NCBI GenBank assembly: GCA_023399465.1
Contig: JAEWPB010000037.1
Span: 1 to 64,000, forward strand
Reading direction: 5' to 3'
Length of the DNA: 64,000 nucleotides
Source: Pseudomonadota bacterium
GTDB lineage: Bacteria; Pseudomonadota; Alphaproteobacteria; Rhizobiales; Rhizobiaceae
Each line of letters begins with the position of its first letter. Position 1 is the first letter of the stretch. Positions 27,226 to 36,134 of this stretch are shown here, in pieces. The position numbers and the translations under genes are program-made. The notes under the pieces are model-generated. The model was not told where the DNA came from and made no database searches. It was given only the letters and a program-made list of their open reading frames with translations.

Positions 27226-28217
27226 GCTGCACTGTCCATGTAGTGAACCTCGCCCGGCGCCCAGCCGAGACGGATCGGGGTGCCGATCGCAAGGTTCGCC
27301 TGCTCGGCCGGTACCATGACATGCAGCCGGGTGAGGCTGCCCTGCAGTTCGGCGGTGATACGCGTTGCCGCGCCAAGATAGCTGGTGGCGGTGACGGTCG
27401 CTGGAGCCCCGCCTTCGGAGGCGAGATGGATGGCTTCCGGCCGCAGGCTCGCCCAGCGATGCTCGCCGCCGAGCGATTTCATCACCTCCGGTGCGATCAC
27501 GTTCGACGAGCCGACGAAATCGGCGACGAAGCGGGTTCGCGGGCGCTTGTAGATGTCCTGCGGGGTGCCTTCCTGGACGATGCCGCCATTGTTGAAGACG
27601 GCGACGCGGTCTGCCATCGACAGCGCCTCTCCCTGGTCGTGGGTGACGAAGACGAAGGTGATGCCGAGGGCGCGCTGCAGGGTCTTCAGTTCCTCCTGCA
27701 TCTGCTCGCGCAGCTTCAGGTCAAGCGCGCCGAGCGGTTCGTCGAGAAGCAGCACTTTGGGCTTGTTGACGAGGGCGCGGGCGAGCGCCACGCGCTGGCG
27801 CTGGCCGCCGGAAAGCTGGCCGGGCTTGCGGGCGCCGTAGCCGGGCAGCTTGACGAGTTCCAGTGCCTCTGCGGCGGCGCGGTAGCGCTCGGCCTTGTCG
27901 ATCCCCTTCACCATCAGCCCGTAGGCGACGTTATCGAGGATGTTGAAATGCGGAAACAGGGCATAGTCCTGAAATACCGTGTTGACGTTGCGCCGGTAGG
28001 GCGGCACGCCCTCGGCCGTCTCGCCGAAGATCTCGATGTGGCCGCCGGTCGGCTGCTCGAAGCCGGCGATCAGCCGCAGGCAGGTGGTTTTTCCCGAGCC
28101 GGACGGACCGAGCATGGCGAAGAACTCGCCGGGTTGGATGCTCAGATCGACGTTATCGACGGCCTTCACGGCGCCGAAATGCCGGGACACTTTTTCAAAC
28201 TGTACGGCGGCTTTCAT
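27222..28217 (-). CDS. Spermidine/putrescine-type ABC ATP-binding protein (PotA/PotG-like)
   Basis: This 331-residue cytoplasmic ATPase has Walker A GPSGSGKTT, the Q-loop in VFQDYALFPHF, signature LSGGQRQRVALARAL, Walker B VLLLDEPLGALD and the switch His in FVTHDQ. A C-terminal TOBE regulatory domain (about residues 265-331) is typical of the family. I start it at the ATG at 28217; the open frame upstream runs through a palindromic repeat. Confidence 0.9.
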   Translation of the reverse strand: MKAAVQFEKVSRHFGAVKAVDNVDLSIQPGEFFAMLGPSGSGKTTCLRLIAGFEQPTGGHIEIFGETAEGVPPYRRNVNTVFQDYALFPHFNILDNVAYGLMVKGIDKAERYRAAAEALELVKLPGYGARKPGQLSGGQRQRVALARALVNKPKVLLLDEPLGALDLKLREQMQEELKTLQRALGITFVFVTHDQGEALSMADRVAVFNNGGIVQEGTPQDIYKRPRTRFVADFVGSSNVIAPEVMKSLGGEHRWASLRPEAIHLASEGGAPATVTATSYLGAATRITAELQGSLTRLHVMVPAEQANLAIGTPIRLGWAPGEVHYMDSAA

Positions 28218-28242
28218 GGATGCTCCGATAAATGCGCAGCAC

Positions 28243-28357
28243 GCCTCCCTCGTCGGGGAGACGTCCCGAGGGGACAGAGGTGGATTTTTCGATTTGCGCG
28301 GGAACCCGCCTCTGTCGGCGATACCGACATCTCCCCCCGGCAAGAGGGGAGATGAGG
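28243..28357. repeat. Rhizobial mosaic palindromic repeat (RIME-like)
   Basis: Nested inverted repeats fill the gap between the binding-protein and ATPase genes. GACAGAGGTGG near 28273 pairs with CCGCCTCTGTC near 28305, and CATCTCCCC near 28328 pairs with GGGGAGATG at about 28346-28354. The wording (CATCTCCCCC then a loop then GGGGAGATG) is what I recognise from rhizobial intergenic mosaic elements. In an intercistronic position it may protect upstream message. Confidence 0.6.
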
Positions 28358-28372
28358 TTCACGTGGGCCGGC

Positions 28373-29533
<1,161 letters not shown>

Positions 29534-29636
29534 CGCAATGTCTCCCGGTTTGGCCGCTTCCGGCGGCACTTTGTTCCCGATGAGAAAGGTGAACCGAATC
29601 TTCCGCTTTCGCAAATCCATTTATAAGAACGGCGCT

Positions 29637-29651
29637 ATCGGAAAATCCGAT
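29637..29651. promoter_or_regulatory. Candidate LysR box upstream of the polyamine-type operon
   Basis: ATCGGA-AAA-TCCGAT is a perfect inverted repeat of the ATC-N9-GAT form, fitting the T-N11-A rule for LysR-type regulators. It lies about 104 bases upstream of the binding-protein start, just after the LysR gene. Confidence 0.55.
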
Positions 29652-29660
29652 ATCGTGCTG

Positions 29661-30569
29661 CTACCGCATGCGTCCCGACCGCAGCGCTTCGGCAATGCCG
29701 ACGAAATCGCGGGCCGCCTGCGGCAGGCTCGAGCCCTTGCGCCAGACCATGCCGACCTGGACGACCGGCAGCGAGCCGGAGACGTCGCGGCTCTCGATGC
29801 GGTCGCCTTCGAGCGACCAGGGGCGATAGACGAGATCAGGCAAAAGCGCGATGCCGGCGCCTGTCGCGACGAGGCTGCGCACCGCCTCGACCGAGCGGGT
29901 GCGGAAGGCGACATGCGGACGGGCGCCGAGCGCCGACAAAAGCTTGCCGGTGTTTTCCTCGATTTCATCGACCGTCAGCATGATCAGCGGTTCGCGGGCA
30001 ATATCGGCGACCGAGATGATGTCGGCCGAGACGAGCGGATGGCCGAGCGGCAGCCACAGGCGGTAGGGCGAGGTCTCGATGATCTCGGCCTGCAGCGCCA
30101 TGCGGTCGCGGAGATTGGAGATCACCATCACCGCGACGTCGAGCTCGCCGCCGATCAGCAGATGCTCGAGATAGCCGCCATTGTCCTCGATGGCGCTGAC
30201 CTCGACGCCGGGGCAGGCGCGCCGGTAGCGGGCGAGAAGATCGGACAGCACATAGCCTGCAACCAGCGAGGTGACGCCGATATTGAGCTTGCCGCCGGCC
30301 TGTACCCGCTTGTCGGAAAAGCTGTTGCGCGCATCCGAAACCGTGGCGAGAACCTTGGTGGCATGCCGGAGAAACTGATGGCCGTTGTGGGTGATCGACA
30401 GCCCGCGCGGGTGGCGTTCGAAGAGTTCGACACCGAGATCGCCCTCGAGTTCCTTGATCGCTTCGGTGATCGACGACTGCGAGATCGACAGGATCTGCGC
30501 GGCGCGCGTGATCGATCCCTGCTCGGCGACGGCGACGAAATACTGAAGCTGTCTCAGGGTGAAGGCCAT
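29661..30569 (-). CDS. LysR family transcription regulator
   Basis: This 302-residue regulator has the N-terminal winged helix (LRQLQYFVAVAEQGSITRAAQILSISQSS, read in parts, residues 5-62) and the two-lobed effector domain (about 90-295). It lies upstream of and co-directional with the polyamine-type operon rather than divergent, with a LysR-type box in the 127-base gap. I start it at the ATG at 30569 (MAFTLRQLQYF); the open frame upstream has no start signal. Confidence 0.85.
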   Translation of the reverse strand: MAFTLRQLQYFVAVAEQGSITRAAQILSISQSSITEAIKELEGDLGVELFERHPRGLSITHNGHQFLRHATKVLATVSDARNSFSDKRVQAGGKLNIGVTSLVAGYVLSDLLARYRRACPGVEVSAIEDNGGYLEHLLIGGELDVAVMVISNLRDRMALQAEIIETSPYRLWLPLGHPLVSADIISVADIAREPLIMLTVDEIEENTGKLLSALGARPHVAFRTRSVEAVRSLVATGAGIALLPDLVYRPWSLEGDRIESRDVSGSLPVVQVGMVWRKGSSLPQAARDFVGIAEALRSGRMR

Positions 30570-30754
30570 GGCGAGGTTAGAGCATGGAGCGCCTGGAAGG
30601 GCAAGCTGGCGGGCCTGACCCTTTGGGTGTGCCCGGGCCTCTTTGCGAAAACGCCTCTGCCAGCTATGTTGCGGGGGACATGTCAGGCTTTTCCGGTTCG
30701 CCAATCGAGCGTGCCGAATGGAATTTTCGCGAACCGTGCGAAGGAGATCGAGCC

Positions 30755-32443
30755 TTGAGGCCTGCGAGCTATGAAGACCTGCACCGAGGCAGTGGAGTTG
30801 CCGCGTATGTTGTCGGGTTCTGGCGTTCGTTGTCGACCCTCGGCCTGCTGATCGGCACGCTGTTCTTCGCGGCCTCGCTGACACCGAGCCTGATACCGAG
30901 GCCCTATCTCGTCCAGGGCGTGCTTTCGGGGTTTTCCGCAGGTGCGGGCTATGCGCTCGGCGTCTTTATCCACTGGCTGTGGACCTATCTGGAACTGCCG
31001 CATTTTTCCTCGCGCACCGCGCGCGCGCTCAAATGGTTCGCGGCGGCGATCTGTCTGGCGACGGCGATCGTCTTTCTCTGGAAGGCGGCCGGCTGGCAGA
31101 ATTCGGTGCGCAGCCTGATGGGCCTCGAACCGGTCGAAACCGCCGAGCCGCTGGTGGTCGGGCTGATCGCGCTCGGGCTTTTTGCCGTTCTGATCGCGCT
31201 CGCGCGACTGTTCAAGCTGATCTATCGGCTAGCGGCGGGAAAGCTTGACCGCTACATTCCAAGACGGCTGGCCAATGTCATCGGCGTGGCGATCGCGGTC
31301 GTCCTGTTCTGGTCGATCGCCGAGGGCGTGCTGCTGAAGTACGGGTTGCGATCCGTCGACGCGTCGCTGCAGCGCCTCGACAATCTCATCGAGGACGATC
31401 TGGCGATGCCGACCGATCCAGAAAAGACCGGAAGCGCCGCATCGCTTGTCAACTGGAAGGAACTCGGGCGCCAGGGGCGCCGGTTCATCGCCTCGGGGCC
31501 GAGCGCCGAGGATATCGGCAGTTTCTTCGGGACGGAAGCCAAGGAACCGATCCGCGTCTATGTCGGGCTGAATTCTGCCGACACCGCGGAAGAACGGGCC
31601 AAGCTGGCGCTCGAGGAGATGAAGCGGGTCGGCGCCTTCGACCGCTCGGCACTGGTGGTCGCCGTGCCGACCGGGACCGGCTGGATGGACCCGGCCGCAT
31701 TCGATTCCCTCGAATATCTGCATCACGGCGACGTCGCCACGGTCGGCCTCCAGTATTCCTATCTTCTTAGCTGGCTGTCGCTGCTGGTCGAGCCGGATTA
31801 TGGTGCCGCAGCCGGCAAGGCGCTGTTCAAGGAGGTCTACGACTACTGGACCCAGCTGCCGCGCGACAAACGCCCTAAGCTCTATCTCCACGGCCTGAGC
31901 CTCGGGGCGCTGAATTCGGAGCGCTCGGTCGACCTGTTCAATGTCATCGGCGATCCCTTCCAGGGCGCGCTGTGGGTCGGGCCGCCCTTCACCACGCCCA
32001 ACTGGAACTGGGTGACTGCCAACCGCAATCCCGGATCGCCGGCCTGGCTGCCGCGCTTCCGCGACGGATCGGTCATACGCTTCACCAACCAGGACAATGC
32101 GCTCGATATCCCCGGTGAGGAATGGGGCCCGATGCGCATCGTCTATCTCCAGTACGCCAGCGATCCCATAACCTTCTTCGAACCGGCGGCCTTCTATCGC
32201 GAACCCGAGGGGATGAAGGTGCCACGCGGCCCCGACGTCTCGCCGGACCTGCGCTGGTATCCTGTCATCACCATGCTGCAACTGGCGTTCGACATGGCGA
32301 TCGGCACGTCCACGCCGATCGGCCACGGCCATGTCTACGCCCCGGAGCACTATATCGACGGCTGGATGGCGGTGACCGATCCGCCGGGTGTCAGCGCCGC
32401 CGATGTCGAGCGGCTGAAGGCCCATCTCAAGGGACGATACTAG
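30755..32443 (+). CDS. Membrane-anchored alpha/beta-hydrolase family protein (Abhydrolase_9-like)
   Basis: This protein of about 562 residues has an N-terminal block of about four transmembrane helices (SLSTLGLLIGTLFFAASL and others, to about residue 200) and a C-terminal alpha/beta-hydrolase domain with the nucleophile elbow in LHGLSLGALNSE. A late His in GHGHVY may complete the triad. It fits the bacterial membrane hydrolase family Abhydrolase_9. I favour the TTG at 30755, which has AAGGAG (30741-30746) 8 bases before it, over the ATG at 30680, which lacks a good site. Substrate unknown. Confidence 0.75.
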   Translation: MRPASYEDLHRGSGVAAYVVGFWRSLSTLGLLIGTLFFAASLTPSLIPRPYLVQGVLSGFSAGAGYALGVFIHWLWTYLELPHFSSRTARALKWFAAAICLATAIVFLWKAAGWQNSVRSLMGLEPVETAEPLVVGLIALGLFAVLIALARLFKLIYRLAAGKLDRYIPRRLANVIGVAIAVVLFWSIAEGVLLKYGLRSVDASLQRLDNLIEDDLAMPTDPEKTGSAASLVNWKELGRQGRRFIASGPSAEDIGSFFGTEAKEPIRVYVGLNSADTAEERAKLALEEMKRVGAFDRSALVVAVPTGTGWMDPAAFDSLEYLHHGDVATVGLQYSYLLSWLSLLVEPDYGAAAGKALFKEVYDYWTQLPRDKRPKLYLHGLSLGALNSERSVDLFNVIGDPFQGALWVGPPFTTPNWNWVTANRNPGSPAWLPRFRDGSVIRFTNQDNALDIPGEEWGPMRIVYLQYASDPITFFEPAAFYREPEGMKVPRGPDVSPDLRWYPVITMLQLAFDMAIGTSTPIGHGHVYAPEHYIDGWMAVTDPPGVSAADVERLKAHLKGRY

Positions 32444-32479
32444 GGACGATACCGACGCGCGCGGCCCGCGGAGCAGTGG

Positions 32480-33391
32480 CTATCCGGCTTCGTCCAACAG
32501 CCAGCGGCGGAAAAGTTGCGCCTCGGGCGAGGCGCGGCGACGATCGTCGGCGGTAACGATGTAGTGGCCCTGATCGGCGGGGACGATGCCGTCGAAACAG
32601 CGCACCAGCCGCCCGCTGGCAAGGCTGAGTTCGGCCAGATGCTCGGGGGCGATCACCGGGCCGATGCCGGCCGCCGCCATCTCGACGGCGCCCATGTTGG
32701 TATCGACGCTGATGCCGCCATTGGCCGGCAGGTCGATGCCGAGCGGCGCCAGCAGCATCTGCCAGAGATCCTCGTAGTCGGAGACGTGAATCAGCGGTGC
32801 CCGGCAGACAAGCTCGGCAAGGCCGTCGCGCCCGGCGTCGGCCGGCCTCATCTCCGGGTGGCAGAGCACGATCGACGACGTCTTGATCAGCAGTTCGCTG
32901 GTGTGTCCCGGCCAGATGCCGTCGCCGAAGCGGATGTCGATGTCGGCGACCTCGTCGCTTTGCGAGCGTGTCCAGACGGCCGAGGCGAAGCGCAGTGCGA
33001 TATCGGGGTGCCTTATCCGGAACCGCGAGAGCCGCGGCGCGAGCCACAGGCCGACGAAGGAAACCGGTGCACGCACGGTAAGCGAGCGCCGGCCGGCTGC
33101 CCCGAAAAGGCCGTTGGTGGCGGCAGCAAGTTCGGTGAAGGAGCGCCGGAGCGGGGGGAGATAGGCCGAGCCGATCTCGGTCAGCCGCAGGCTCCGCGGC
33201 AGGCGCTCGAACAGCACGACGCCGAGATGCTTTTCCAGCGAGCGGACCTGATGGCTGACGGCCGCCTGCGTCAGGTTCAGTTCTTCCGCCGCGGCGGTGA
33301 AACTCGAATGGCGGGCCGCGGCCTCGAAGGCGCGTAGCCAGGCAAGTGGCGGCAGCTTGTAGCCGGTGGTCGGGGAAAATGTCTCGGCCAT
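32480..33391 (-). CDS. GcvA-like LysR family regulator of the demethylation cluster
   Basis: This 303-residue regulator has a LysR winged helix (PPLAWLRAFEAAARHSSFTA, then LNLTQAAVSHQVRSLE; residues 14-70) typical of the GcvA branch, which often controls glycine or one-carbon genes. It is divergent from the four-gene demethylation cluster at 33687. The 295-base gap between them contains AT-rich DNA around 33485-33575, but I see no clear T-N11-A repeat. Control of the cluster is inferred from position. Confidence 0.82.
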   Translation of the reverse strand: MAETFSPTTGYKLPPLAWLRAFEAAARHSSFTAAAEELNLTQAAVSHQVRSLEKHLGVVLFERLPRSLRLTEIGSAYLPPLRRSFTELAAATNGLFGAAGRRSLTVRAPVSFVGLWLAPRLSRFRIRHPDIALRFASAVWTRSQSDEVADIDIRFGDGIWPGHTSELLIKTSSIVLCHPEMRPADAGRDGLAELVCRAPLIHVSDYEDLWQMLLAPLGIDLPANGGISVDTNMGAVEMAAAGIGPVIAPEHLAELSLASGRLVRCFDGIVPADQGHYIVTADDRRRASPEAQLFRRWLLDEAG

Positions 33392-33686
33392 GTCACGATG
33401 CTGGATGAGGGGTGTTTCCGGTCACCCTATCCGCAAGCGCGCGCCTGGGGAAGAGCGGCGGGCAAGGGAAGGGCGAGGGGCGATTGAATTTGTGGAAAGC
33501 CCGAATTTTTCAAGAGATCCGTCGGCAACGGCCGGACGCACAAAAAAAATGAGGCCATAGCCGCAATATCCTTTGTTTGAGAAGGTGCGATCACCAGCCC
33601 AGATTGATGCCCTGATACATGGAGGAAACCGTCTTGGAGTTGGCCCTTGGGCCGGTCCGGACGGCAACTGCTGCAAGGGGAATAAA

Positions 33687-36134
33687 ATGTCTGAATTGCC
33701 GTCAACGGCACGGGTCGTGATCATCGGTGGCGGTGCCGTCGGGGCGTCCGCGCTCTACCATCTGGCCAAGGCCGGCTGGACCGATTGCGTGCTGCTCGAA
33801 AAGAACGAACTGACGGCCGGCTCCACCTGGCACGCTGCCGGCAATGTCCCGACCTTTTCCTCCTCCTGGTCGATCATGAACATGCAGCGCTACTCGGCCT
33901 CGCTCTACCGCGATCTCGGCGTCCTGGTCGACTATCCGATGAACTACCACGTCACCGGCTCGATCCGGCTTGGCCATTCCAAGGAGCGGCTGCAGGAATT
34001 CAAGCGCGTCGTCGGAATGGGTCGCTACCAGGGCATGGACCTCGACATCCTCTCGCCCGATGAGATCCGCAGCCGCTATCCGTTCCTCGAGACGCATGAA
34101 CTCACCGGCGCGCTCTATGATCCCTATGACGGCGACATCGATCCCGCCCAGCTGACGCAGGCGCTGGCCAAGGGCGCGCGCGACATGGGCGCCAAGGTCA
34201 TCCGCTTCTGTCCCGTCACCGGCGTGCGCCGCGAGAACGACGAATGGGTGATCGTGACGCCGAAGGGCGAGATCCGCTGCGAATACGTGGTCAATGCCGC
34301 CGGCTACTACGCCCGCGAAGTCGGCAAGATGTTCGGTCGCGACGTGCCGATGATGGTGATGAGCCACCAGTACATCCTCTTCGACGAGATCCCGGAACTT
34401 GCCGCCTGGTCGAGGGAAGCCGGTCACAAGCTGCCGCTCCTGCGCGACGTCGACAGCTCCTACTACCTGCGCCAGGAAAAGAACGGCATGAATCTCGGGC
34501 CCTACGAGAAGAACTGCAAGGCGCACTGGATCACGCCCGACGATCCGATGCCGGAGGATTTCTCCTTCCAGCTCTTCCCTGACGACCTGGATCGGCTGGA
34601 ATGGTATCTGAACGACGCCGTCGAGCGCGTGCCGATCCTCGGCACGGCGGGGCTCTCGCGGATCATCAACGGTCCGATCCCCTACGCCCCGGACGGCAAC
34701 CCGCTGATCGGGCCCATGCCGGGCGTGCCGAACGCTTTCGAGGCCTGCGTCTTCACCTTCGGCATCTGCCAGGCGGGCGGCGCCGGCAAGGTGCTGGCCG
34801 AATGGATCACCGAGGGCCAGACCGAGTGGGACATGTGGTCCTGCGACCCGCGCCGCTACACCGACTATACCGATCCGGACTACTGCATCGACAAGGGCAT
34901 GGAGATCTACGGCCACGAATATGCGATGCACTTTCCCAAGCATTACTGGCCGGCCGGGCGCGACAGGAAGCTCTCGCCGATCCACGACCGGATCGCCGCG
35001 CTCGGTGCCCAGTTCAAACCCTATAACGGTTGGGAGCGGGCGATGTGGTATGCCCAGCCGGGCGACGACACCTCGGAAGCCGCGAGCCAGACCTGGAACC
35101 GTGAAGGGCCGTGGGCCAAGCGGATCGAGGAGGAATGCCTGGCGGTGCGCGATGCCGCCGGCATTCTCGACCTGCCCGGCTTCTCCCGCTACCGGCTGAA
35201 GGGCGAGGGCGCGCGCGAATGGCTGCTCGGCCTCATCACCGGCAAGGTGCCGAAGCCCGGTCGCATCGGCCTTGCCTATTTCTCCGACGACAAGGGTCGC
35301 ATCGTCACCGAAATGTCGGTGATGGCGCTGGAAGAGGATTTCTTCTTCCTCATCACCGCGGCGACGGCGCAGTGGCACGACCTCGAGTGGCTGAAGAAGA
35401 ACATGCCCGCGGACGCAGCCTTCACGCTCGACGACGTCACGACAAGCTTCTCCTGCCAGATCCTGACCGGCCCGAAATCGCGCGACATCCTTGCGGACGT
35501 TTCAGGTGCTGATCTTGCCAAGGGCTGGCTCACGCACCAGTCGGTCGAGATTGCCGGGCGCTGGTGCCAGCTGGTGCGGGTGTCGTTTGCGGGCGAACTC
35601 GGCTGGGAGATCCATACCAAGGTCGAGGATACGGCGGCGATCTTCGATGCCGTCTGGGCCGCCGGCCAGAAGCACGGGCTGAAGCCCTTCGGCATGGAGG
35701 CGCTCGACAGCCTGCGTATCGAAAAGGGCTATCGTGCCTGGAAGGGCGATCTTTCGACCGACTACACCATCCTGCAGGGCGGACTGGAGCGCTTCGTCGA
35801 CTGGGGCAAGCCTGCCTTCAAGGGCAAGGCGGCGCTGGAGAAGGAAAAGCAGGCCGGCGTTTCCAAGCGTTTCGTGACGCTCACTGTCGCGGCCGGCGAA
35901 TGCGACGCGCCCTACATGTCGACGCTTTGGCACGACGGCAAGGTGGTCGGCGAAACGACCTCGGGCAACTGGGGCCATCGCGTCGGCCAGTCGATCGCGC
36001 TTGGCATGCTGCGGGCCGACCTCGCCGTTGCCGGCACGGAAATCGAAGTTGAAATCTATGGTGACCGGTTCAAGGCCGTGGTCCAGCCCGACCAGCCGCT
36101 CTGGGATCCCTCGAATGAAAGACTGAAAGCATGA
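33687..36134 (+). CDS. Dimethylglycine/sarcosine dehydrogenase-like flavoprotein with GcvT domain (copy 1)
   Basis: This 815-residue protein has an N-terminal D-amino-acid-oxidase-type FAD domain (VVIIGGGAVGASALYHL at residues 10-26), the STWHAAG motif with His49 as probable covalent FAD attachment site, and a C-terminal GcvT/aminomethyltransferase half (from about residue 430; GIGLAYF- and GWEIHTKVED-type segments). In DMGDH and sarcosine dehydrogenase, the first half oxidises an N-methyl group and the second hands the carbon to tetrahydrofolate. The ATG at 33687 follows AAGGGG. The stop overlaps the next ATG (ATGA), so the two copies are translationally coupled. Substrate unknown. Confidence 0.85.
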   Translation: MSELPSTARVVIIGGGAVGASALYHLAKAGWTDCVLLEKNELTAGSTWHAAGNVPTFSSSWSIMNMQRYSASLYRDLGVLVDYPMNYHVTGSIRLGHSKERLQEFKRVVGMGRYQGMDLDILSPDEIRSRYPFLETHELTGALYDPYDGDIDPAQLTQALAKGARDMGAKVIRFCPVTGVRRENDEWVIVTPKGEIRCEYVVNAAGYYAREVGKMFGRDVPMMVMSHQYILFDEIPELAAWSREAGHKLPLLRDVDSSYYLRQEKNGMNLGPYEKNCKAHWITPDDPMPEDFSFQLFPDDLDRLEWYLNDAVERVPILGTAGLSRIINGPIPYAPDGNPLIGPMPGVPNAFEACVFTFGICQAGGAGKVLAEWITEGQTEWDMWSCDPRRYTDYTDPDYCIDKGMEIYGHEYAMHFPKHYWPAGRDRKLSPIHDRIAALGAQFKPYNGWERAMWYAQPGDDTSEAASQTWNREGPWAKRIEEECLAVRDAAGILDLPGFSRYRLKGEGAREWLLGLITGKVPKPGRIGLAYFSDDKGRIVTEMSVMALEEDFFFLITAATAQWHDLEWLKKNMPADAAFTLDDVTTSFSCQILTGPKSRDILADVSGADLAKGWLTHQSVEIAGRWCQLVRVSFAGELGWEIHTKVEDTAAIFDAVWAAGQKHGLKPFGMEALDSLRIEKGYRAWKGDLSTDYTILQGGLERFVDWGKPAFKGKAALEKEKQAGVSKRFVTLTVAAGECDAPYMSTLWHDGKVVGETTSGNWGHRVGQSIALGMLRADLAVAGTEIEVEIYGDRFKAVVQPDQPLWDPSNERLKA

